In this document: in pieces, positions 18,006 to 26,800 of the stretch | How positions within the stretch are numbered: position 1 is the stretch's first letter | Layout of the letters: each line of letters begins with the position of its first letter | Source: Rodentibacter abscessus | Lineage (GTDB): Bacteria > Pseudomonadota > Gammaproteobacteria > Enterobacterales > Pasteurellaceae | DNA length: 64,000 nucleotides | NCBI RefSeq assembly: GCF_047160095.1 | Contig: NZ_AP038785.1 | Location: 1,550,001 to 1,614,000 of the forward strand | Direction: 5' to 3' | Program-made: the position numbers and the translations under genes | The notes under the pieces: generated by a model | Databases searched by the model: none | What the model was told of the DNA's origin: nothing | The model's input: the letters and a program-made list of their open reading frames with translations, nothing else

Positions 18006-19682
18006 ATGACTATAGCTCACCGTACTCTTCTAGGTTTACGTCCCCTAGCCTTTTATACTTCAATTGGACTTATTTTTACTCAACAAGCTTTGGCAGAAAA
18101 TGCTCCCTCGCCCCCCCGCTCACTCTATCAATCAGCCCAGCAAGAGCTAAATGAACTCGAAAATCAGCTCCTCCAACAACGACTAAGCAAGCAAAAATAC
18201 CAATCCACCACTGTCGAAACTGATACGCACACTTATAACCAAACCTGTTTGCCCTTTGATGAAATTGAACTGCGTGGTATTACACTGATTCCTACCGAGC
18301 CATTGCTCCCACCGCCGGGGAAATGTATCAATGAAGACTATCTGAACCAACTTAGTCAAAATGTCACAGCGGCGTATCTGAAAGCAGGTTATCTGCATAA
18401 CCCATTTCAATTTCAAAGTGATGGTACACGCCGGCTGATTATGCAGGTAGTCGAGGGCAAGCTGACGAAGATTTCGGGTGAAAGTAGTATTGTGAATGCC
18501 AAAATGCTTTTTCCAAATTTAATCGGTAAACCCTTAAATGTGCGGGATCTCGATCAAGGGCTGGATCAAACCAATTCATTACTCGGCAGCACGGTAACGG
18601 TGGATGTCTATCCTGATTCACAAGGTAATATTGAATTGGCACTACACAATGCTTATCAACAACGACTATCGGGGCGGTTTTCAGTGGATAATGATGGCAC
18701 TAAAAGTACGGGTGAGTGGATTGGACGTGGGTATGTCAATATTGATAGCCCTTTCGGGCTATCGGATAGTCTAAGCCTTAGTGGTAGCCATTCGTTACGT
18801 TCGGGGTTTTACCCTTACAATCGTAGCCTTGCTCTCTATTATTCCGTCCCTTATGGCTATTGGCGGTTTAGCACTTTTGGTTCGATGTCTCAATATAAAG
18901 CGGATTTAACCTTAAATCAGAACACTCTTGTCCAGCACGGGAAAACTTGGCAGTGGGGCATACGGGCAGAAAAGGTCTTTCATCGAGGGACGAATAGCGT
19001 AACTACCGCTTATGCCCAATTCGACCACCTCAATGCTAAAAACGGGCTGGCGGATGTGATTTATGAAATTCAAAGCCCAACCATAACGAGCGGTACAATC
19101 GGGCTAAATCATCTCCAACTACGGGAAAACGGGCTGATTTTAACCGATATTAGCTACGAATACGGTAAACCGTCCTATCGCCATAATCTTGAGCAATTCT
19201 ATAAGCCTTACCATAAATTCAATGCAAGCCTTGACTACATTCAATATCGGTATTTTTTCGGGCAAACCTTTCGTCAGCAACACCGTTTGCAAGGACAATA
19301 TAGCCAACGGCTTCTCCCGAGTCTAAAGCAACAAGATTTGCTTGATCGCTATAATGTACGGGGGTTTCGGACGTTTTCTTCTGCCACAGAGAAAGCCTTG
19401 AGCCTACAAAATACGCTAGTTTGGGTTAAGCAATGGAAGAATTGGCAAATTGAACCTTATGCGGGGATAGATATGGGGATACAGCGAAATGTATCGGCAA
19501 ACCACGCTCAAGAGTTTACCCCAAGCCATTCAACTAAAGCGATTTCAGGCATAGTTGGGTTTCAACTCCAACAAAAAGATCGCTACACACTTCGCCTCGA
19601 ATGGGCAACAGGTAAATACTTCGCTCCCAATGAGCAAAAGAAATCACACCGATTCAGCACGAATGTGAGTATTCAGTTTTAA
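18006..19682 (+). CDS. TpsB: two-partner secretion outer-membrane transporter (ShlB/FhaC family)
   Basis: A 558-residue Omp85-superfamily transporter that exports a cognate TpsA across the outer membrane. In order: signal peptide (about 1-30), an N-terminal helix and linker rich in Q and L (LENQLLQQRLSKQ), a ShlB-type POTRA domain (from CLPFDEIELRGITLIP, with a second around residue 150), then a 16-strand barrel from about residue 215 with the typical VRGF motif (YNVRGFRTF, near 455) and a terminal aromatic strand ending VSIQF. Its likely partner is tpsA, which unusually faces it rather than following it. The ribosome site at the start is weak. Confidence 0.92.
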   Translation: MTIAHRTLLGLRPLAFYTSIGLIFTQQALAENAPSPPRSLYQSAQQELNELENQLLQQRLSKQKYQSTTVETDTHTYNQTCLPFDEIELRGITLIPTEPLLPPPGKCINEDYLNQLSQNVTAAYLKAGYLHNPFQFQSDGTRRLIMQVVEGKLTKISGESSIVNAKMLFPNLIGKPLNVRDLDQGLDQTNSLLGSTVTVDVYPDSQGNIELALHNAYQQRLSGRFSVDNDGTKSTGEWIGRGYVNIDSPFGLSDSLSLSGSHSLRSGFYPYNRSLALYYSVPYGYWRFSTFGSMSQYKADLTLNQNTLVQHGKTWQWGIRAEKVFHRGTNSVTTAYAQFDHLNAKNGLADVIYEIQSPTITSGTIGLNHLQLRENGLILTDISYEYGKPSYRHNLEQFYKPYHKFNASLDYIQYRYFFGQTFRQQHRLQGQYSQRLLPSLKQQDLLDRYNVRGFRTFSSATEKALSLQNTLVWVKQWKNWQIEPYAGIDMGIQRNVSANHAQEFTPSHSTKAISGIVGFQLQQKDRYTLRLEWATGKYFAPNEQKKSHRFSTNVSIQF

Positions 19683-19702
19683 CCGTAAAAAAAGTTGAAA
19701 AA

Positions 19703-19740
19703 ACAAGCGGTCAAATTTCTTGGCAAATTTGACCGCTTGT
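19703..19740 (-). terminator. Inverted pair of Apl-type uptake sequences, tpsA terminator
   Basis: A perfect 16-bp inverted repeat (ACAAGCGGTCAAATTT at 19703-19718, its complement at 19725-19740, 6-bp loop). On the minus strand it is followed by TTTTTTC, so it can end tpsA transcription. The sequence is the uptake signal of the Actinobacillus pleuropneumoniae clade, not the AAGTGCGGT type found everywhere else in this window. Confidence 0.85.
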
Positions 19741-19752
19741 AAACGTTTATAG

Positions 19753-19776
19753 AGGAGGAAAAACCATTTTCCTCCT
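19753..19776 (+). terminator. Terminator of tpsB
   Basis: A perfect 10-bp stem (AGGAGGAAAA at 19753-19762, TTTTCCTCCT at 19767-19776) with a 4-base loop, then ATTTTTC. It separates the convergent tpsB and tpsA and may also act on tpsA transcripts. Confidence 0.75.
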
Positions 19777-19793
19777 ATTTTTCAGATCAGCAA

Positions 19794-22700
19794 TTATCTA
19801 CGTCTCATAAAACGCTGGCGACGTTTTATCATTTCTAGGCGTTTTTTCGCTTCTTGTTCTAAGCGTTCTTTCACATTCGTGGTTAATTTCACATCGGTTT
19901 TCACCTTTTGATCTTTTACCACTTGTGGTTTTGGTGGGTTGATTCCACCTTGTTTGACCGTCTCTTTTTTGGTGGCATCGACTTTCACATTGACATCGGC
20001 TTTTACGCCTGCAATGGTGCCATTATTCCAGTCTTTTTTGACACTTTCTTGCCAATTATTCGCAGGATAAGGGGTGAATTTACCACTGCCGTTAGCGGAA
20101 AGATGTACGCTGGTTTCGTTGATTTTATCTGTAACAGATGTGCTACTCACGCTACCTGTTAGCTGATTTTTCACATTTTGAGCGTTAATGCTGCTGCCGT
20201 TAAAGTGAGCGTTGTTGCCTGAAAGGGTCGCATTTTGGGCGGTTAAATCTGTGGTGGTATGGGTTTCATTACGCACAACATCAACATTTAACTTGCCTGA
20301 ACCACTACTTGGCGTCCAAGTGTTGCCACTTAAACCGCCGTTTAAGCCTAAGCCCGCTTCTACATCGGTTTTATTGACGTTATTTTTGGCGGCATTTAAG
20401 TGGAGATCCCCCTTGCCTGCATCGAGGGTAAGGTTGGTGCTATTTGAGCTAACTCCTGTTAAGTTCACCCCATTTTCGGCTTTGATATGGACGTTTTTAC
20501 CGTTAATAGCGACACCTTGATGTGTTGTGCTATTTTCGTGATGCACCTTCACATTGCCATTAATGCCTAAACTCGCACCGTTCGCACCGACATTTACGCC
20601 CCCCCCAACACTGACATTGAGGTCTTGCACGTTGCTATGCCCAGGTTGCACATTGACGGTGTTTCCACTAATCGCCACATTATTGCCTGCTTGAACATTC
20701 GTGCCTTGAAGGTTTACCTCGCCTTTGCCGTGAATGCCGACATTATTGCCGCCTTGAACATTATGTAATACCGCATCAAGACGGTTGCCTTTATGCCCAT
20801 TAGCGGTGAAATTGACATCGACAGAAGGGGTTGCCGCTCCAGCAGACGGAATGACTAAAGCACCCACGCCAACATTTAAGGTGAAGCCACCGCCTTTATG
20901 GGAGCTTGTATTTTGGGATTGTGTGAAATTCGCCGTGTTGGCAGTGATATTCACATCATTTTTCGCCGAAATATCTGCTTGGCTATTCAGTTTGCCCGTG
21001 TTGATATTGACATTATTACCTTGTACGTTAGCAATATGAGCCGTTGTTGAGTTACTTTGATCTTTTTGGAAATGGATTCCAACATTGACCGCCGCATTGG
21101 CTGTGGCTAAATCTTTGGAGCTCGCACTCACACCAATGGTTAAGCCACCACTGACTTTTTCATTTTGCTTGGTGTTTTGAGCCGATTGGATACGATGCTC
21201 TTGTGAATTTAAATTCACATTTTTGCCTGCGGTATATTGTGTGCCAACATCAGTGAGTTTGTCTGCATTCACGTTGATATTTTGACCCGCTTGTAATGCC
21301 GTACTCTGTGCATTCGTTTGTGCATTATTTTCACGACCTCCCGAAATGCCTAGCACTAGGCTACCACTTAAGGCTTTATTTTTATCCACTGAGGTTGTCA
21401 AAGATAAACCTAAATCAAAGTGTTTTTGCTTACTTTCTTCAGTGCTATATTCAGGCGTGTGGCTGACCTTTTGCCCATTTTGGGCAAGATTTCCGCCCGC
21501 AGTGAGGCTTGTGCCTTTGTGCTGAATCTGATTGTTCGCCTTGATTATTAAATTATTTTGAGCGGCTAATTGGCTTCCTTGTGGCGTACTACCTTGTTTA
21601 AGAGTATTTTTGTGGGTAATCCCTAAATCAACTTTATTTGTAACCGCACTTTCTGTTACGGTTACGGTGTTGGTGATACCAAAAGCGGTATTCACATTTG
21701 AGTCATAACCACTATTATGCTGTGCTGAGGTGGCGACATTATTTGCGTTGATGTTAAGATCGCCCGATGTCGCACTAATTTTACTGCCACTGACCTTAAC
21801 ATTATTCGCAGAAAGTTGGGTTGTGCCGCCACTGACTTCTGAAGGTGTGTGCGTGGTTTCGCCAACGGATTGGGATTTGTTATAAAAACCTAAGGTCGCA
21901 CTGGCTTGACCTTTAAATTTCAGATTATCTTTCACATTATCCGCAAGACCTTGAGCCGCTTGATCCATATTGATCTTGCCCGTAATCAAATTTTTCGTGG
22001 TTTCAAGCGTGGATTTAGCAACACCCTCATAATCTAATGAGAGTGTAGGTTTCTCCACTTTGGTGCTAAACCCAATCCCAGATTGATGTAAAACTTGTCT
22101 AAGTTCGTTTCGGCTTCCTCGTACATTGATATCTCCTTTTGCAGAAATATCTAATAATCCGGCCGCTTGAACACGGCTACCGATAATATTGACATTTTTA
22201 TTGGTAACAAGCTGTAAATTGGATTGGGATTTTAAATCTGAACCTTTTGACGTATAGGTGGTTTTAAAGCCTCGATGACGTTCTTTAGTAATATCGAAAA
22301 TGATACCTTTACGCCCTTTTTCTGAGTAGGAATGATAGTCTTGCACCGTATCTAAGGTTACACTGCCGTCATTGGCTTTGACTAACGCATCTTGACCGGA
22401 AATCACACGGCTACCAGAAATTCTTACCCCTTGTTGAGCATCCGCTAGAATGGTCCCTTTTACGGTAAAATCCGAACCTTGCTGTTCAAAATCATTACGG
22501 GTCGAGGCTAGTGCTTTTGAACCTGCTAAACCGCCCCAATACTTCTCTTTATCATCAACAACGTGGGAATTTTTCACTTCCTCAGAAACGAAAGAGAGTT
22601 TGCCTTTATTCTCAATGACTAAATCGCCATCAATCCGCCCAATAGTACCGGCAAAATCAACGTGATGACCTGAAATCACTAAATCATTTTTCACATTCAG

Positions 22701-24083
22701 CTCGCTGGCAACATATTTATTAGCAATCGCCGTTTGGGTACTTATCCCCGTTTTACGCTTTTTAGGTTCATTACGGAAATTAGCGATGGCATCATATACA
22801 TTAATTTCTTGATCGCCTTTAAAAGAGACCCCTTTTTCGCCGTGTAACGCTACGCTATTGGCATTGATTTGTAGTGCTGTTCCACTTAATTTCTCTTTTG
22901 TCGCAACCAGTTTAACGTTATCGGCATTGACCACTGTTTTATGGGCGGTTTCTATTTTGCTATTGTCTTCCTCGTGGCGTTTGAAGTTCCCCTTAAACCG
23001 ACTTTCAGTTGATGAGTGGCGATCTACGGTTTTCGTTGAACCTAAGTGGGTATTCTCTCCTACAATTACCACCTCTTTAGCATTAATCTCTGTGCCTTTA
23101 ATTTCTGCCTGATGAGAAGCGACAATGGCAACGTTATCCGCCTTTATTGTCGTTTTTTGGAAAAGCTCCTTATCTGCCCATTTTGAATTAGAACCCACGA
23201 CTTTATTTGGCTCTTTAATCTCCCGATGGGTATCCGTTGATTTTTTCGTGATTGTTCCGTTTAACTTGGCATTTCCGGCAGTAATCACAACTTCTTTCGC
23301 ACTGAGATCGCTTCCATTAATGGCTAAGGTTGCTCGCTCATCGGTGGAGTGAATACGAATCCGCCCCGCTTGGATACTGCCTGCGACTTTACCGTCTAAC
23401 ACTTGCCCTTGCTGTGGCGAAACTGTTACGGTTAATTGCCCGCTTTCATCACGTTTAACCTGATTACGCCCCATCAATACATTGACATCCCCCTCGGCAT
23501 TGAGCTTACCTGAAACACTCACCGTTGGGGCAATTAAATCAATATTTTCACCTGAAATCGCCCCTTTGGCTGTTAGGCTCTGATTACCTTCTATTTGATA
23601 GCCCGTTAATTTACCGCTTTCAACGGTGGCTTTCCCCACCACTAAAGAGGCTCTTGGCGTATTAATAAAACCACCACCGTCAACCGAAATCCCGTTTGGG
23701 TTAACCAAAACATAATCGGCTCGCTGCCCCACAATTTCTTGTTTACCTGCAAGGTGTGAAGGATTACGGCTGACGACTTCATTTAAAATGACTGTCGCCG
23801 ATTGCTGACGCAAATTAGGGTTTGCCGCAATCTGACCCGCTAATTGAGATTGGCTTGCTTGACGGGCATTGTTTAGCACAGCCCCTGCCTTATCAACATT
23901 AAACTTATTATATTGGTTATGGGATAAACCCGCGTGGCTTGGGGTGGCAATATTGACAATTTCTACCCCTTTTTGGGTTGAAATTTGAGTATTGCCGTTA
24001 GCAACTTGAATATCAGCATAACTATAAGAGGCGTAGCACACAGACAAGGCTATCGCTATTTTTGAAAGTGTCATTTTTCGCAT
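19794..24083 (-). CDS. TpsA: FHA-like two-partner secreted exoprotein (filamentous haemagglutinin family)
   Basis: A 1429-residue secreted protein from the start at 24083 (another ATG at 24110 would add 9 residues; neither has a strong ribosome site). A signal peptide (ALSVCYASYSYA) is followed by the TPS domain (about 25-250) with the conserved NPNL and NPNGI motifs. The rest is FHA-type beta-helix repeats (runs of N/S/G/V such as VKVSGSKISATSGDLNINAN). It is short for FhaB-type proteins and ends in a basic tail (KKRLEMIKRRQRFMRRR) with no PT-VENN or CdiA-type toxin domain and no immunity gene after it, so an adhesin or haemagglutinin is more likely than a CDI toxin. About 20 N-X-S/T sequons were counted, crowded in the C-terminal half. 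Confidence 0.92.
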   Translation of the reverse strand: MRKMTLSKIAIALSVCYASYSYADIQVANGNTQISTQKGVEIVNIATPSHAGLSHNQYNKFNVDKAGAVLNNARQASQSQLAGQIAANPNLRQQSATVILNEVVSRNPSHLAGKQEIVGQRADYVLVNPNGISVDGGGFINTPRASLVVGKATVESGKLTGYQIEGNQSLTAKGAISGENIDLIAPTVSVSGKLNAEGDVNVLMGRNQVKRDESGQLTVTVSPQQGQVLDGKVAGSIQAGRIRIHSTDERATLAINGSDLSAKEVVITAGNAKLNGTITKKSTDTHREIKEPNKVVGSNSKWADKELFQKTTIKADNVAIVASHQAEIKGTEINAKEVVIVGENTHLGSTKTVDRHSSTESRFKGNFKRHEEDNSKIETAHKTVVNADNVKLVATKEKLSGTALQINANSVALHGEKGVSFKGDQEINVYDAIANFRNEPKKRKTGISTQTAIANKYVASELNVKNDLVISGHHVDFAGTIGRIDGDLVIENKGKLSFVSEEVKNSHVVDDKEKYWGGLAGSKALASTRNDFEQQGSDFTVKGTILADAQQGVRISGSRVISGQDALVKANDGSVTLDTVQDYHSYSEKGRKGIIFDITKERHRGFKTTYTSKGSDLKSQSNLQLVTNKNVNIIGSRVQAAGLLDISAKGDINVRGSRNELRQVLHQSGIGFSTKVEKPTLSLDYEGVAKSTLETTKNLITGKINMDQAAQGLADNVKDNLKFKGQASATLGFYNKSQSVGETTHTPSEVSGGTTQLSANNVKVSGSKISATSGDLNINANNVATSAQHNSGYDSNVNTAFGITNTVTVTESAVTNKVDLGITHKNTLKQGSTPQGSQLAAQNNLIIKANNQIQHKGTSLTAGGNLAQNGQKVSHTPEYSTEESKQKHFDLGLSLTTSVDKNKALSGSLVLGISGGRENNAQTNAQSTALQAGQNINVNADKLTDVGTQYTAGKNVNLNSQEHRIQSAQNTKQNEKVSGGLTIGVSASSKDLATANAAVNVGIHFQKDQSNSTTAHIANVQGNNVNINTGKLNSQADISAKNDVNITANTANFTQSQNTSSHKGGGFTLNVGVGALVIPSAGAATPSVDVNFTANGHKGNRLDAVLHNVQGGNNVGIHGKGEVNLQGTNVQAGNNVAISGNTVNVQPGHSNVQDLNVSVGGGVNVGANGASLGINGNVKVHHENSTTHQGVAINGKNVHIKAENGVNLTGVSSNSTNLTLDAGKGDLHLNAAKNNVNKTDVEAGLGLNGGLSGNTWTPSSGSGKLNVDVVRNETHTTTDLTAQNATLSGNNAHFNGSSINAQNVKNQLTGSVSSTSVTDKINETSVHLSANGSGKFTPYPANNWQESVKKDWNNGTIAGVKADVNVKVDATKKETVKQGGINPPKPQVVKDQKVKTDVKLTTNVKERLEQEAKKRLEMIKRRQRFMRRR

Positions 24084-24211
24084 AGAAAATCCAAATGAAG
24101 AGAGAAACATTAACCGGTAAGCACTAGTTCAAGCTTATCCGCTACGAATTGTTGGTTTTTGTCTACACTGACAAACCAAACCATTGAGCCGTAATACACA
24201 ATCATCTGTTA

Positions 24212-24230
24212 AATAAGAATGATTATCTCG
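24212..24230 (-). promoter_or_regulatory. Candidate Fur box upstream of tpsA
   Basis: On the minus strand GATAATCATTCTT matches 11 of 13 positions of the core of the Fur consensus (GATAATCATTATC). It lies about 130 bp upstream of the tpsA start. Iron control of a secreted haemagglutinin is plausible, but this is one site seen by eye. Confidence 0.3.
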
Positions 24231-24298
24231 CATCAAATGCGTATTCTATGCGAAGAATGTGAAAAAATTATGAATTATTTTTGTGAAAATTGTAAAAA

Positions 24299-24314
24299 TG
24301 TGAAATAAATCACA
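24299..24314. promoter_or_regulatory. CRP binding site upstream of tpsA
   Basis: TGTGA-AATAAA-TCACA is a perfect match to both CRP half-sites at the required six-base spacing. It is about 215 bp upstream of the tpsA start and, given the terminator nearer the glycosyltransferase gene, tpsA is the only gene placed to use it. Distance suggests a long leader or a promoter further upstream than usual. Confidence 0.6.
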
Positions 24315-24700
24315 AAATACAAGCAAATTTGTCCAAGCTCCTTTTACTTATCCACAAAATTTTTTTGGTTTATTTTTAACCTCTAAAATTTGACTATTAC
24401 GAAGAATGAAGCAAATTCACATTGCTGACAAATTCATATTTTTCAAACGACTCAATTAAAGTGGAATTTATTCCTGATAGTAACCAAATAACTGTCGACA
24501 TAATTTTGTACAAGCACGGGGAGCAACATCAGGGTAGACAGCCACTCTAAAAGAATGAAAGTACGGATAAATTCAAAGATACTCAATCTGATTCTAAAAG
24601 TAGTTTTCGGGATAGGTGATTAGATTACTCATCATCTAAAGAACATATTAGAAATTTATGGACATTTCTTACACCGATATTTCCTTTAATACATCAATAA

Positions 24701-24730
24701 AAAACCCCTAGACAAATATCTAGAGGTTTT
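24701..24730 (-). terminator. Terminator of the rimO-glycosyltransferase operon
   Basis: A 12-bp stem with one mismatch (AAAACCCCTAGA at 24701-24712, TCTAGAGGTTTT at 24719-24730), followed on the minus strand by a T-rich TTTTTTATT tract. It lies 35 bp past the glycosyltransferase stop. Confidence 0.85.
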
Positions 24731-24765
24731 ATCAACGATGCGAAACCCCTTTTAGGGATTTTTAA

Positions 24766-26778
24766 CTATTTTCCGGTTTCTTCGTGGTTTTCCGGAATTT
24801 TTCTTTTCCGTAGATTTACCTTCGGATTTGACCGCACTTTTTTACTTGTGGTTTTCGCCTCAGCGGTTTTTTTTGTTGTTGTCTTCCTAGCCACCGTTTT
24901 TTTCTTCGGTTTCTCACCTAAATTTGCGACTTTCCACTCCTCGAATTTTTCCAATAATACTTTACCCATTGGGCTTGGATCTCCGGTAAAGAGTGTTTTC
25001 AAACCATTGGTTTCAATAATATGACGGCGTAAAGCTAAACGTTCTTCGTGATTTTCAGCCAAGCGTATTGCACGTTCTACATATTCATCAACAGTGTTTG
25101 CAATTAACCATTCCGGCAAACCTAAACGTTTAAATAAACCTTCATCAATGTGTTCATGTACTTCCGGACCGGTTTTACAAACACCCACTAAACCAAGGGT
25201 TACCATATCGATAATGCCATTAGTATTGCCAAATGGGAACGGATTCACCATCATATCGCAATTATGTAAAATTCTGAGATATTCGTGATATGGAGAATGG
25301 GCATGTGCGGTTGCATCATTGCCTAAATAAGTTTTAATAAAACGCTCAACATACGGGTGTGTGATACCGCTTGATTGACCCAGAGCAAAGTGAAAATGCA
25401 CTTTTACTTTTGCACGATCACGAATTGCTTTTAATGCTTCCAAGAAATACGGATTTAATTTCATCGTTGTCGAAGCAATACCGATATTCACTACTTCAGG
25501 ATTTTCACGCAAGCGATACTCTACATTTTGTGGAGCAAGAGCAGACGGCACATAAGGAAGCGCATCTTTTGGCAGACGTAATAGGGTTTCACTAAAACAA
25601 TCTTCAGAACCGACATAATCATCCTCTACGATAACATATTCAATGAAATCGGAATGTGTTGTTGCCGGATGACCTAATGCAATCACTTGAATCGGCGCAA
25701 GTCTTGTATTACTTGCAAAAATGGTGGTGAGATCCATACCGATACTCGGCATATAAAACACCGCAGCTCCATTTTCATTACAAATATTCTTTATAAAGTG
25801 TAGTTTATCAAAGATATTACTACCCTCTAATAAATGAAATTCATCAAATACAGCTCTGCCCGCTTCATCTACCGCTTGACCACCAATACCAATTAAATGG
25901 AAACGATCACGTGCCGCAATCATTGAGGTTGAATGCGTACGATAAATAGAATGCGCAGAATGGAAATGCTCAAGCAATACCACCATCACCGGTTTGCCGT
26001 TCCGAGTATCTATTTTGGTCACATCACGATCTTCCCAACCTAATTCAAGCAAATGACGACGAATAACTTGATTTAGTGCTTTTTTCACTAAATGTTTATT
26101 TGAATTAATATCATAACTACAATGCATATACACATCGTGAGAGATACCACTAGGAAGATTATTTAAGTTATTAATCTGAGCTAATTTTTCAGGGAACCAT
26201 TGTAATAAAGCACCGCGTTTACCGAATGATTGTTGCGTCCCGATAAAACGAGGAGACTGCAGTGCAAAGCAAAGGGAGGCGCAAAGTTCCGGATCAATAT
26301 CCCATAACGCATCCAAATTCAGATTAACGTTTGATTCCGGTAAATATAAAATACAGAATTTAATTACTGCGGATTTTGAAGAATCCAAATGAATATCCAA
26401 TGGGTTTTCCGGGGCAGGATTACGATTATACGTTTGTAAAATATGATCTGCATTCACGAAAGGCGATGCAGCAAAAATCAGGTTTAACCAGCGTTGTAAT
26501 GTTAAGAAACGTTGTGCACCGGAAAGAGAAATTTCTAATTTCGGATCACTAAATAACTGAGTAATCGCCACTGCCATACGTGTACAAAAATAAACGGTTT
26601 TATCTTGCGCAAGTGAATTTAGTTGCTCAGGGCAATCAAATTCAATATCTTGAATATCACCGAAATTCGAATCAATTTTACCAAGAATCTCAAGCAATTC
26701 TACACAGGCTTCTTCATAATTTTTAGCCGCCACTTCTTTTTCAAAACGAGCAACGCTCGGTTTTTTAACTTCAGACAT
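24766..26778 (-). CDS. ngt: HMW1C-type cytoplasmic N-glycosyltransferase (GT41 family)
   Basis: A 670-residue soluble enzyme that transfers glucose or galactose from UDP-sugar to asparagine in N-X-S/T of adhesins, independent of lipid carriers. An all-alpha N-terminal domain (about 1-240) precedes a GT-B catalytic core. Residues matching those required in A. pleuropneumoniae NGT are present one position earlier: H276 (LLEHFHSAHS), K440 (STTMKLN), N520 and D524 (FGNTNGIIDMVTLGL). The core ends near residue 622, the full length of the known enzyme; here a lysine/arginine-rich tail of about 48 residues follows (EKPKKKTVARKTTTKKTA), part of which is encoded by a USS. It lies 22 bp after rimO, as in A. 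pleuropneumoniae, but without the agt glucosyltransferase. Confidence 0.94.
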   Translation of the reverse strand: MSEVKKPSVARFEKEVAAKNYEEACVELLEILGKIDSNFGDIQDIEFDCPEQLNSLAQDKTVYFCTRMAVAITQLFSDPKLEISLSGAQRFLTLQRWLNLIFAASPFVNADHILQTYNRNPAPENPLDIHLDSSKSAVIKFCILYLPESNVNLNLDALWDIDPELCASLCFALQSPRFIGTQQSFGKRGALLQWFPEKLAQINNLNNLPSGISHDVYMHCSYDINSNKHLVKKALNQVIRRHLLELGWEDRDVTKIDTRNGKPVMVVLLEHFHSAHSIYRTHSTSMIAARDRFHLIGIGGQAVDEAGRAVFDEFHLLEGSNIFDKLHFIKNICNENGAAVFYMPSIGMDLTTIFASNTRLAPIQVIALGHPATTHSDFIEYVIVEDDYVGSEDCFSETLLRLPKDALPYVPSALAPQNVEYRLRENPEVVNIGIASTTMKLNPYFLEALKAIRDRAKVKVHFHFALGQSSGITHPYVERFIKTYLGNDATAHAHSPYHEYLRILHNCDMMVNPFPFGNTNGIIDMVTLGLVGVCKTGPEVHEHIDEGLFKRLGLPEWLIANTVDEYVERAIRLAENHEERLALRRHIIETNGLKTLFTGDPSPMGKVLLEKFEEWKVANLGEKPKKKTVARKTTTKKTAEAKTTSKKVRSNPKVNLRKRKIPENHEETGK

Positions 26779-26800
26779 TTTATTTACCTTTTACTTTTAA

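Larger units (their letters stand above)
24084..24765. other. Long non-coding region between tpsA and the glycosyltransferase gene
   Basis: About 680 bp, AT-rich. It holds a perfect CRP box, a candidate Fur box and presumably the tpsA promoter on the right of tpsA, plus the terminator of the glycosyltransferase gene at its far end. A frame at about 24410-24550 (plus) with no good start (KVEFIPDSNQITVDIILYKH, then stop) may be a C-terminal remnant of a lost gene. No intact gene was recognised. Confidence 0.5.

Noticed and set aside
19703..19740. Attachment site or insertion-sequence end between tpsB and tpsA
   Set aside because: It is fully explained as a paired Apl-type uptake sequence acting as a terminator; no transposase or target duplication is visible.
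19908..23352. Several 70-100 codon plus-strand frames inside tpsA
   Set aside because: They are shadows of the repeated tpsA codons on the other strand, with unnatural composition and no ribosome sites.
19794..24083. TpsA as a contact-dependent growth inhibition (CdiA) toxin
   Set aside because: No PT-VENN or other pretoxin motif, no C-terminal toxin domain and no small immunity gene after it; the protein ends in a short basic tail.
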